From Thermoanaerobacterales bacterium (GTDB lineage Bacteria > Bacillota > Thermosediminibacteria > Thermosediminibacterales > Tepidanaerobacteraceae), in the NCBI GenBank assembly GCA_012841995.1, contig DUTQ01000245.1:1-6754 (forward strand): a stretch of DNA of 6,754 nt, in the 5' to 3' direction. The notes beneath the pieces are model-generated. The model saw nothing but the letters and a program-made list of their open reading frames with translations, was not told the origin of the DNA and ran no database searches. Shown here piece by piece: positions 1-5,986 of this stretch. A program made the position numbers and the translations under genes. The first letter of the stretch is position 1. Each line of letters starts with the position of its first letter.

Positions 1-788
1 CTTGGGATGAACTCGTCCAGCAGACAAAGATTATGAAAGATAAGGGTATCATTGACAACGGAATGGTATGGGGTTGGGCTCAGGCAGAAGGGTTGATTTG
101 CTACTATACAGCTCTTGTCCATAGCTTTGGTGGCGATCTTGTTGATGCTGACGGTAAACCCATGGTAAATACCCCAGAAAATGAAGCAGTCTTGGAATTC
201 ATGGTTAAATCAATTGAAGATGGAACTTTTGATCCTTCCTCTATAACTTACGATGACAGGCAAATGCTCAATGTTTACAGCCAAGGAAAGGTTCCCTTTG
301 GGATGAACTGGTCTTTTGCATGGAGTGTATTTAACGATGACAGTCAATCGATGGTTGCTGACAAGATAAAGGTCGGCCTTACACCTTCTGGAAAAGAAGG
401 TGTAGAGAGCGCTACATGTGCAGGTTCCATGGGCCTTGCCATTACATCTACTTCAAAACATCCTGAGGAAGCATGGAAATTCATAGAATTCCTTGCAAGC
501 AAAGACATACAAAAGAGACAGGCAATCGCTGCCGGTGCACTGCCCATATGGAAATCCCTATATGAAGACGAAGAGCTCTCAAAAGAGCACCCTGCACTAA
601 AGGAAATGTCTCGTCAGTTGGATACTGCTTTTAACAGGCCATCAATCGTATGGTATAATGAATTTTCCGAAATACTTCAAGTTGAAATCCAAAATGCTTT
701 AAACAAAAACAAAGCACCCAAAAAAGCACTTGAAGATGCTCAAGCTAAAATAGATGAAACTATTGAAAACTATGGTGGAAAATTCTAA
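1..788 (+). CDS. Sugar ABC transporter substrate-binding protein, CUT1 family (C-terminal part)
   Basis: This is the last 261 residues of an extracellular solute-binding protein (COG1653/UgpB-MalE type). It would capture a sugar outside the membrane and pass it to the two permeases encoded just downstream. The reading frame is open to the window edge (first full codon at 3, starting WDELVQQ), so the start, signal peptide and lipobox Cys are not visible; the ATG at 33 is internal. Family hallmarks are the WDEL segment at the edge, GGDLVDADGKP followed by NTPENEAVLEFM (near visible residues 45-65), a Gly/Ala-rich strand GSMGLAITSTSKHPEEAWKFIEFL, and a C-terminal region with ALPIWKSLYED and an AFNRPSIVWYNEFSEILQ segment like those of trehalose/maltose-type binding proteins. 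The full protein would normally be about 420-450 residues, so roughly 60% is seen. The family is secure; the sugar cannot be told. Confidence 0.93.
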   Translation, partial: WDELVQQTKIMKDKGIIDNGMVWGWAQAEGLICYYTALVHSFGGDLVDADGKPMVNTPENEAVLEFMVKSIEDGTFDPSSITYDDRQMLNVYSQGKVPFGMNWSFAWSVFNDDSQSMVADKIKVGLTPSGKEGVESATCAGSMGLAITSTSKHPEEAWKFIEFLASKDIQKRQAIAAGALPIWKSLYEDEELSKEHPALKEMSRQLDTAFNRPSIVWYNEFSEILQVEIQNALNKNKAPKKALEDAQAKIDETIENYGGKF

Positions 789-792
789 TATA

Positions 793-827
793 AATTATCA
801 GGCCGGATTTTATCCGGCCTGATAATT
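793..827 (+). promoter_or_regulatory. Intercistronic stem-loop between binding-protein and permease genes
   Basis: The arm at 793-808 is perfectly complementary to 812-827, giving a 16-bp stem with a TTT loop and a GGCCGG/CCGGCC core. It begins 4 bases after the stop of the binding-protein gene. No run of T follows it (the next bases are ACACAATAAC), so it does not fit a standard intrinsic terminator. Similar hairpins after binding-protein genes, as in the malE-malF gap, are known to block 3' exonuclease or partly attenuate transcription so that the binding protein outnumbers the permeases. That role here is inference from position and structure. Confidence 0.75.
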
Positions 828-844
828 ACACAATAACAGCCTGA

Positions 845-851
845 AGAGGGG
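845..851 (+). promoter_or_regulatory. Shine-Dalgarno site for a GTG start
   Basis: AGAGGGG ends 7 bases before the GTG at 859. It supports that non-ATG start for the first permease; there is no in-frame ATG nearby with a better site. Confidence 0.7.
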
Positions 852-858
852 AATAATT

Positions 859-1746
859 GTGAAGATCGGTTATCTAAATAAGTATAAGTCAAATAAATCG
901 GCATTTTTTTTCATATTACCTTCAATTATTTTGATATCAGCGATAGTGATATATCCTCTCATTTATTCTGTATTCATAAGTTTTTATGATTATAATGTTT
1001 TCGATAAAGTCCCGCCATTTGTAGGGCTTGGAAATTATAAAGAAATATTTTCCAGTAAATATTTTTGGCAATCTATTGGAAGAACCATGTATTTTACTGT
1101 TGTTTCGGTTTTTCTTGAATTGTTTTTCGGTTTTTTAATAGCTCTTCTCCTAAACAAAGAGTTTAAAGGAAGGGCAATTTTAAGGACTTTGGTTATACTT
1201 CCATGGGCACTTCCAACTGTTGTCAATGGTGTACTATGGACATGGATATATGATCCAAATTATGGTGTCTTAAATGTGCTTTTAAAAAATTTAGGGTTAA
1301 TTTCAAAATATAAAAACTGGCTCGGAACGCCTCTTAGCGCAATGAATTCTGTAATAATAGCAGACGTATGGAAAAACACGTCTTTTATAGCAATTGTTTT
1401 ACTGGCAGCAATGCAGTCTATACCAAAAGATTATTATGAAGCTGCACTTATAGATGGTGCAAATAAGCTAAAAATTATCACACACATAACGCTGCCGCTC
1501 TTAAGACCAGCAATGCTAGTTGCTCTAGTAATAAGGACAATGGAGGCCTTTAAGGTTTTTGACATAATATATATCATGACTAAAGGTGGGCCTGCTAATG
1601 GGACACAGGTTATTTCATACTACACTTATGCAGCATCATTTAATTTTCATAAGTTTGGATATGGCGCCGCCTTATCTTGCATAGTTTCAGTAATCATCAT
1701 GCTGCTTGCACTAATGTATGTCAAGATTCTGTATAAAAAGGTTTAA
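859..1746 (+). CDS. Sugar ABC transporter permease, MalF/UgpA type
   Basis: This is an inner-membrane subunit of a CUT1 carbohydrate importer, one half of the translocation channel. The 295 residues match the usual length of short MalF-type permeases. A Lys-rich cytoplasmic N-terminus is followed by a first membrane helix at about 16-40 with the FFFILPSIILI pattern typical of the family. Further hydrophobic segments lie at about 76-98, 107-131, 162-185, 215-238 and 268-291. The cytoplasmic EAA loop that docks onto the ATPase is clear: EAALIDG at 194-200 and the closing LP at 212-213. The conserved TKGGP follows at 241-245. The start is GTG, chosen because of the well-spaced purine-rich site upstream. 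The gene lies 70 bases after the binding-protein gene, behind a hairpin, and just ahead of its partner permease. The substrate is unknown. Confidence 0.95.
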   Translation: MKIGYLNKYKSNKSAFFFILPSIILISAIVIYPLIYSVFISFYDYNVFDKVPPFVGLGNYKEIFSSKYFWQSIGRTMYFTVVSVFLELFFGFLIALLLNKEFKGRAILRTLVILPWALPTVVNGVLWTWIYDPNYGVLNVLLKNLGLISKYKNWLGTPLSAMNSVIIADVWKNTSFIAIVLLAAMQSIPKDYYEAALIDGANKLKIITHITLPLLRPAMLVALVIRTMEAFKVFDIIYIMTKGGPANGTQVISYYTYAASFNFHKFGYGAALSCIVSVIIMLLALMYVKILYKKV

Positions 1747-1771
1747 ATATTAATTATATAAATGATGTTTG

Positions 1772-1780
1772 AAAGTGGTG
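1772..1780 (+). promoter_or_regulatory. Shine-Dalgarno site deciding the second permease start
   Basis: AAAGTGGTG is a partial match to AAAGGAGGTG and ends 8 bases before the ATG at 1789. The earlier in-frame ATGs at 1762 and 1765 are preceded only by an A/T stretch (TAATTATATAA) with no ribosome site. This favours 1789. Confidence 0.5.
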
Positions 1781-1788
1781 TGAATCTT

Positions 1789-2646
1789 ATGAAAGAGAAG
1801 ACATCGGAAAAAATTATTACATATGTCTTGGCAATCCTCCTTGCCATCGTGATACTTGCTCCATTCTATTGGCTAGTGATATCATCCATATCTTCTAAAG
1901 CTGATTTGCTTTCAACTCCAATAAATTTTTTTCCAAAAAAAATATATACAGAAAACTTTAAAAAGATATTTACTGGCGGTTTGAATATAAGTGGTGGAGA
2001 AGTCCCGCCTTTTGGAACTGCACTTAAAAACAGCATTGTGGTTGCGGGATTAACTTCTATTGTGTGTATGATCGTGGGAAGTCTTGCAGGTTATGCTTTT
2101 GCCAGAATGAGGTTTTTCTTGGATAACCAGCTTTTTGTATTGATAATTGCTATCAGGATGTTGCCTGAAATAGCCACAATAATCCCATTGTATTTCATAA
2201 TGAAAAGTCTGAATCTCATTAACACTATAACATGCCTTGTGCTGGTCTATACATCATTTACACTACCTTTTGTCATTTGGATGATGGAAAGTTATTTTGA
2301 AACTATTCCAATTGAGATAGAAGATGCTGCTGCCATAGATGGATTAAATAGGTTTGGCATTTTTACCAGAATCATGCTGCCTCTTTCACTTCCCGGTATA
2401 GTGACAACTTTAATCTTTACATTCCTCACAGCATGGGACGAATTCCTATTCGCACTTATCATGACTTCAACATATCAGTCCAAGACATTGACTGTTGCAA
2501 TATCAGAGTTTACTACAAGGCATATGATCGACTATGGTTTGATGATGACAGGGGGCCTATTGGCAGCACTGCCTCCAATGCTTATTGCCCTTGTATTGCA
2601 AAAATACATCATCAGTGGTCTAACTTCCGGAGCAATCAAAGGTTGA
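1789..2646 (+). CDS. Sugar ABC transporter permease, MalG type
   Basis: This is the second membrane subunit of the CUT1 importer and would pair with the preceding permease. I place the start at 1789 (285 residues), because MKEKTSEK followed at once by a membrane helix is the usual MalG-type N-terminus and because of the ribosome site upstream. A longer form from 1762 adds nine residues and cannot be excluded. The first helix ends in the family pattern LAPFYWLVISSI. The EAA loop is present as DAAAIDG (about residues 179-185) with the closing LP at about 197-198, then FLTAWDEFLFAL. The C-terminus KYIISGLTSGAIKG closely matches the conserved GLTAGAVKG tail of the family. Six membrane segments are expected and visible. 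The regulator gene follows after fewer than 20 bases, so the genes are very likely co-transcribed. Confidence 0.94.
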   Translation: MKEKTSEKIITYVLAILLAIVILAPFYWLVISSISSKADLLSTPINFFPKKIYTENFKKIFTGGLNISGGEVPPFGTALKNSIVVAGLTSIVCMIVGSLAGYAFARMRFFLDNQLFVLIIAIRMLPEIATIIPLYFIMKSLNLINTITCLVLVYTSFTLPFVIWMMESYFETIPIEIEDAAAIDGLNRFGIFTRIMLPLSLPGIVTTLIFTFLTAWDEFLFALIMTSTYQSKTLTVAISEFTTRHMIDYGLMMTGGLLAALPPMLIALVLQKYIISGLTSGAIKG

Positions 2647-2664
2647 TAAAAATAAAAGAGCGGG

Positions 2665-3834
2665 ATGATGTTAGAAATGATTAAAAATACTTTAGAAATC
2701 CGCAAGGTGAATACAAAACGCATTATTGATTATTTAAGACATGTAAAATACGATACCAAAAAAAACATTGCAGAAGATTTGAGTCTCAGTTTTGCAACAG
2801 TTTCAACTATATGCAATGAACTTGCAAAGTATAAAGTGCTCAAAAAACAAAATATACTCAAATCTGAAGGTGGTAGAATACCTCTGGCCTTGAGCATAGA
2901 TGAAAATTCCTGGATTTCTGTCGGAATCGATTTGACTGTCACAAATCAAATAAATTTAGGTGTTATGAACTTAAAAAATAATATCATACATACAGAACAG
3001 ATTTCCTACAACAACGGAAAGAAAATAGACTACATCTTAAGCACGATAACTGATAAGGTAAGAGAAATAGATGAAAAATATACAGACTCCTCCATATCCG
3101 GTATTGGAATTTCAATTCCCGGCATATATGACAATAAGAGTGGCATGATACTAAATTCTACCATACCACTTTTTGAAGAGGTCAAATTAAAGGAGGAACT
3201 TGAAGCTACTTTGCCCTTTGATTTTTATATAGAAAACGAATCAAATCTTTTGGTTAAAGCGGTTGTGCAAATAGACCAAAAGATTAAAGAAGAGAAAATG
3301 GATGTTATTTACCTGTTTATAGGTGAAGGCTTGGGAGTAGGCATAGTTTCAGGAGGAGAAATACTAACAGGTTCTCGGGGAATGGGTGCTGAAATTGGCC
3401 ATATGCCTATTGGATCTGAAGAAACTATTTGCAGTTGCGGCAATACCGGATGTGCGGAAAACGAATTGAGTTTCAAGGGTTTTTTAAGGAAATATTATGG
3501 TGAAGATAGAAAATTTACCTTGAACGATTGGAATGCCTTTGTCAAAGACGTTAAAAGCGGCAAAGACCATGCGCTTAATGTCATCAAAGAAGAGGCTTGC
3601 CTACTGGGAAAGGTTATATCTGTAATGATAAACCTTTTTGATCCACAAATATTATTTATAGGTGGCATTATTGACGAAATTTATGATTATATTTACCCTT
3701 ATACCTTGGAAGAAGCCAAAAAAAGGGTTTTGCTTTCAAACTACAGAGATATAAATATAAAGAAGACAATAGATAAAGATAAATTGATTTTCATCGGATG
3801 TAACCAGCTCGTCTTTGAAAATTGGATTATTTAA
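2665..3834 (+). CDS. ROK-family transcriptional regulator (NagC/XylR type)
   Basis: This is a probable sugar-responsive repressor of this operon. The 389 residues fit the regulator branch of the ROK family. The N-terminal winged helix-turn-helix (about 16-62) includes KKNIAEDLSLSFATVSTICNEL as its two helices, followed by the wing SEGGRIPLAL typical of XylR. The sugar-binding ROK domain runs from about 84 to the end, with GIGISIPG (147-153), GEGLGVGIV (220-228), EIGHMPIG and the zinc site H246, C256, C258, C263 in CSCGNTGCAE. The kinase functions look lost: the catalytic Asp of ROK kinases (END) is Glu in ENESN (190-194), and the phosphate loop is GIDLTVTNQ rather than DxGGT. Three in-frame starts (2665, 2668, 2677) are possible; AAAAGAG at 2654-2660 suits 2668 best, and the difference is at most four residues. 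The ligand is presumably the imported sugar or its phosphate (inference). Confidence 0.93.
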   Translation: MMLEMIKNTLEIRKVNTKRIIDYLRHVKYDTKKNIAEDLSLSFATVSTICNELAKYKVLKKQNILKSEGGRIPLALSIDENSWISVGIDLTVTNQINLGVMNLKNNIIHTEQISYNNGKKIDYILSTITDKVREIDEKYTDSSISGIGISIPGIYDNKSGMILNSTIPLFEEVKLKEELEATLPFDFYIENESNLLVKAVVQIDQKIKEEKMDVIYLFIGEGLGVGIVSGGEILTGSRGMGAEIGHMPIGSEETICSCGNTGCAENELSFKGFLRKYYGEDRKFTLNDWNAFVKDVKSGKDHALNVIKEEACLLGKVISVMINLFDPQILFIGGIIDEIYDYIYPYTLEEAKKRVLLSNYRDINIKKTIDKDKLIFIGCNQLVFENWII

Positions 3835-3839
3835 TTAAA

Positions 3840-3847
3840 TGGAGGAA
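3840..3847 (+). promoter_or_regulatory. Shine-Dalgarno site deciding the kinase start
   Basis: TGGAGGAA includes a full GGAGG, with 5 bases between it and the ATG at 3851. The earlier in-frame ATG at 3839 overlaps this site and has no site of its own (upstream is TTTAATTAA), so 3851 is the real start. Confidence 0.85.
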
Positions 3848-3850
3848 GTT

Positions 3851-4948
3851 ATGAGGTCCGGTACTTTTGAAATGATTGAGCTAATTAAAAAAAATTCAAG
3901 TGTATTAGGGAAAAAAAGAATAACGATTGGTTTTGATGGATATGTAGATGAGATTGTAAGACCTGTTAAACTCAAGGAAATTGGCAATATAAGCTACTAT
4001 AATACTATAGCTGAATTTTCCCATAGGATTATGAACTCAAAAGATAGTGCATGTGAGATAGAAATAATCCCTGATATGATAAAGCTTGGAGGAAATGCTC
4101 CCCTTATGGCAAATGCCACTGCCAATTTAGGCATAAAAACAAGTGTAATCGGTGCTTTCGGGTTTCCTCAATTAAACCCGTATTTTAAAGAGCTGGCCGA
4201 AAAACTTGACTTATATTCTATTGCAGACCCTGCCAAGACAAATGCCTTGGAATTTCACGACGGAAAAATCATGTTTGGCAATAATGATAATCTCAATAAG
4301 GTCAATTGGGAAAATATAAAGAGTATAATCGGCATCGAAAGGCTGACATCACTTATAGAAGAAAGCCATATCTTTTCTGCGGTTAATTGGAGTTCACTGT
4401 ATCATCTTGATGGCATATTGAAGGGCATAAAACAAGATATAGTTGATAAAAGCAAATCTCTTTCGCCTGATGTAAACTATGCATTTTTTGATTTGGCTGA
4501 CCCAACAAAGCGAAGTAGCAGCGAGATAGATGCCGGCTTAAATATAATGTGTTCTTTTAGAAATAAATACCGATTGGTATTCTCCTTTAACGAAAATGAA
4601 GCCAAGAGAATTAACCGATACTATTTTGATGACACAGACGACATATTTCGCATTGCAGAAAATCTATATGGCCTTTTAAACCCACATATATTGATCTTGC
4701 GACCAAATCAGTTTGCAATCCTATTGGAGGATGGCAAAATCACCACAACAGACGGTTTCCATGTAGAAAAGCCCCGGCTTTCCACTGGCGGAGGAGATAA
4801 TTTCGATGCCGGTTTTTGCACCGGGCTGCTCTTGGGCCTGCCAAGTGAGACTAGCCTTTACATGGCAAGGGCATGTGCATCTTATTATATAAAATACGGA
4901 AATAGCCCATCACTAACGGAATTATTAAATTATATGGAAAATGAGTAA
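3851..4948 (+). CDS. PfkB-family carbohydrate kinase, substrate unknown
   Basis: This is a probable ATP-dependent sugar kinase in the cytoplasm, phosphorylating the substrate brought in by the importer of the same operon. It has 365 residues from the 3851 start, longer than the usual 300-330 of ribokinase or fructokinase. The fold signatures are present: a first strand ITIGFDGYVDEI (24-35), where D29 and D33 fall where sugar-contacting acidic or Asn residues sit in ribokinases; GGNAPLMANATANLG (80-94), corresponding to the first PfkB signature; and STGGGDNFDAGF (311-322), the second signature, with D316 as the expected catalytic base and the GGGD glycines forming the anion hole. The Asp that opens DTTGAGD in ribokinase is Leu310 here. 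FSFNENEAKRI (245-255) is the common strand before the nucleotide-binding part. The gene starts 16 bases after the ROK gene and is followed by a strong hairpin. The kinase family is fairly certain; the substrate is not assignable. Confidence 0.88.
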   Translation: MRSGTFEMIELIKKNSSVLGKKRITIGFDGYVDEIVRPVKLKEIGNISYYNTIAEFSHRIMNSKDSACEIEIIPDMIKLGGNAPLMANATANLGIKTSVIGAFGFPQLNPYFKELAEKLDLYSIADPAKTNALEFHDGKIMFGNNDNLNKVNWENIKSIIGIERLTSLIEESHIFSAVNWSSLYHLDGILKGIKQDIVDKSKSLSPDVNYAFFDLADPTKRSSSEIDAGLNIMCSFRNKYRLVFSFNENEAKRINRYYFDDTDDIFRIAENLYGLLNPHILILRPNQFAILLEDGKITTTDGFHVEKPRLSTGGGDNFDAGFCTGLLLGLPSETSLYMARACASYYIKYGNSPSLTELLNYMENE

Positions 4949-4954
4949 ACATAT

Positions 4955-4994
4955 AGAGAGCCTCCGAAAAAGTTACGTTTTTCGGAGGCTCTCT
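4955..4994. terminator. Hairpin terminator between convergent genes, probably bidirectional
   Basis: The arm at 4955-4971 is perfectly complementary to 4978-4994, a 17-bp stem with a 6-base loop GTTACG. It starts 7 bases after the kinase stop and ends 16 bases from the stop of the oppositely oriented transporter gene. The stem has an A5/T5 segment next to the loop and a GC-rich middle. The T tracts after the stem are short on both strands (the + strand reads CTCTCTTAAATA), so efficiency is uncertain. Its position makes termination for both units the natural role. Confidence 0.8.
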
Positions 4995-5010
4995 TAAATA
5001 GTTCATCTTG

Positions 5011-5892
5011 CTATCCTATTGCACTTTTAGTTATACTATTTTTTTCTATTAAAACAGCAAACAGCCCTATAAACATTATTATTGCACCAATTATAGAGTT
5101 CGTACTTGGTATTTCACCAAGCATTAGATATCCGAGTATTATCCCCCCGGTAATCTCCTGAGTAATAATAAGGTTAGCGTAAGTTGGGTGTATATACCGT
5201 ATTCCTGCATTATAGAGAGTGTGGCCAATGGTCGTGGGCAGAAGGCCCAATAGGATTAAAACCGCCCACTGTTTTACAGAAAGTGAAAAGGTGAGTTCTT
5301 TTGCTGCAAAGGGAAGAGAAAAAAGCGCAGCTAAAAGATAGACCCAAAAGACATATTTTAATAAGTGATAATTATCTTTTTCCCTTCTACCTGCAATTGA
5401 ATATAATGCTAAACAAAAGGCAGACATTACAGCCATTACATCTCCCAATACCATTCGGCGAGTTAAGTTTGGTTCAAAACCGGCAAGAATCACTATGCCA
5501 AAAATCACTATAAATATCCCTATATACTTATACTTAGGTATTTGTTCTTTTAAATAATAGGCACTTATTATGGTCGTCATGATTGGAGCGGTATAGACCA
5601 AGCACAAGGCATGGGCAAAAGTCGTGTGATTAATAGAGCCGTTGTATAGTATAAAATGCAAAGATGTTATAAGGCCGTATAAAATAAATTTGGGAATATC
5701 TCTTCTTTTCAGTGTCATATCTATCTTAAAATATCTTGATATTAAATATATAAAACCTGACCCAAATAGAAGTCTGAAAAAGGCAATTTGCCCAGATGAT
5801 AGGTCTTTGGCTATCCTTGTAAGCACTGGACTTGTTGATACAAATAACGTCCCAATACACGTCAATATGATACCACGTCTATAAGTTTTCAT
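5011..5892 (-). CDS. EamA/DMT-superfamily transporter
   Basis: This is an inner-membrane transporter of the drug/metabolite superfamily (RhaT/EamA type), a family that includes exporters of amino acids and other small metabolites. Its 293 residues form two EamA repeats at about 7-138 and 149-283, each with five hydrophobic segments, giving ten helices. Visible family features are FVSTSPVLTRIAKDLSSGQIAFFR near the start of repeat 1, Pro103 in LVYTAPIMTTIIS (helix 4), the LKEQIP turn after helix 4, and in repeat 2 LLPTTIGHTLYNAGIRYI followed by the LGEIPSTNSIIGA turn before the last helix. The ATG at 5890-5892 is supported by AAAAGGTG (complement of 5900-5907), 7 bases upstream. A likely promoter lies just ahead. 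It follows a sigma-54 activator gene on the same strand but need not be co-regulated with it. The substrate and direction of transport cannot be told. Confidence 0.93.
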   Translation of the reverse strand: MKTYRRGIILTCIGTLFVSTSPVLTRIAKDLSSGQIAFFRLLFGSGFIYLISRYFKIDMTLKRRDIPKFILYGLITSLHFILYNGSINHTTFAHALCLVYTAPIMTTIISAYYLKEQIPKYKYIGIFIVIFGIVILAGFEPNLTRRMVLGDVMAVMSAFCLALYSIAGRREKDNYHLLKYVFWVYLLAALFSLPFAAKELTFSLSVKQWAVLILLGLLPTTIGHTLYNAGIRYIHPTYANLIITQEITGGIILGYLMLGEIPSTNSIIGAIIMFIGLFAVLIEKNSITKSAIG

Positions 5893-5943
5893 TATGCTTC
5901 ACCTTTTATAAATATTTGAATGCCTTTTTGGTGTTTATTTATA

Positions 5944-5972
5944 ATAATACCTGCGTAGGCTAAATACATCAA
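5944..5972 (-). promoter_or_regulatory. Predicted sigma-A promoter of the EamA transporter gene
   Basis: Read on the - strand, TTGATG (5967-5972) and TATTAT (5944-5949) are separated by exactly 17 bases. This is four of six matches to TTGACA and five of six to TATAAT. Transcription would begin near 5937, leaving a leader of about 45 bases that contains the AAAAGGTG ribosome site at 5900-5907. The region is AT-rich, so a chance match is possible. Confidence 0.5.
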
Positions 5973-5986
5973 TCTAAATTAAAACA

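Noticed and set aside
1829..1845. TGGCAATCCTCCTTGCC, resembling a -24/-12 sigma-54 promoter on the + strand
   Set aside because: The GG and GC are separated by 11 bases rather than 10, it lies inside the second permease gene near its start, and no matching transcription unit begins there.
2433..2684. Open frame of 83 codons on the + strand overlapping the end of the second permease
   Set aside because: It is an alternative frame of a well-supported permease gene, without its own ribosome site or recognisable family features.
3254..3267. TTAAAGCGGTTGTG, a possible catabolite-response (cre) site
   Set aside because: It has about four mismatches to TGWAARCGYTWNCW, lacks the needed symmetry and lies in the middle of the ROK gene.
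5642..5884. Open frame of 80 codons on the + strand within the EamA gene
   Set aside because: It is antisense to a clear transporter gene; its length reflects the AT-poor stop usage of the opposite strand and it shows no domain features.
5952..5963. CCTACGCAGG-like near-palindrome on the - strand between the activator and transporter genes
   Set aside because: Only three pairs could form a stem and it falls inside the promoter spacer; it is neither a terminator nor a convincing operator.
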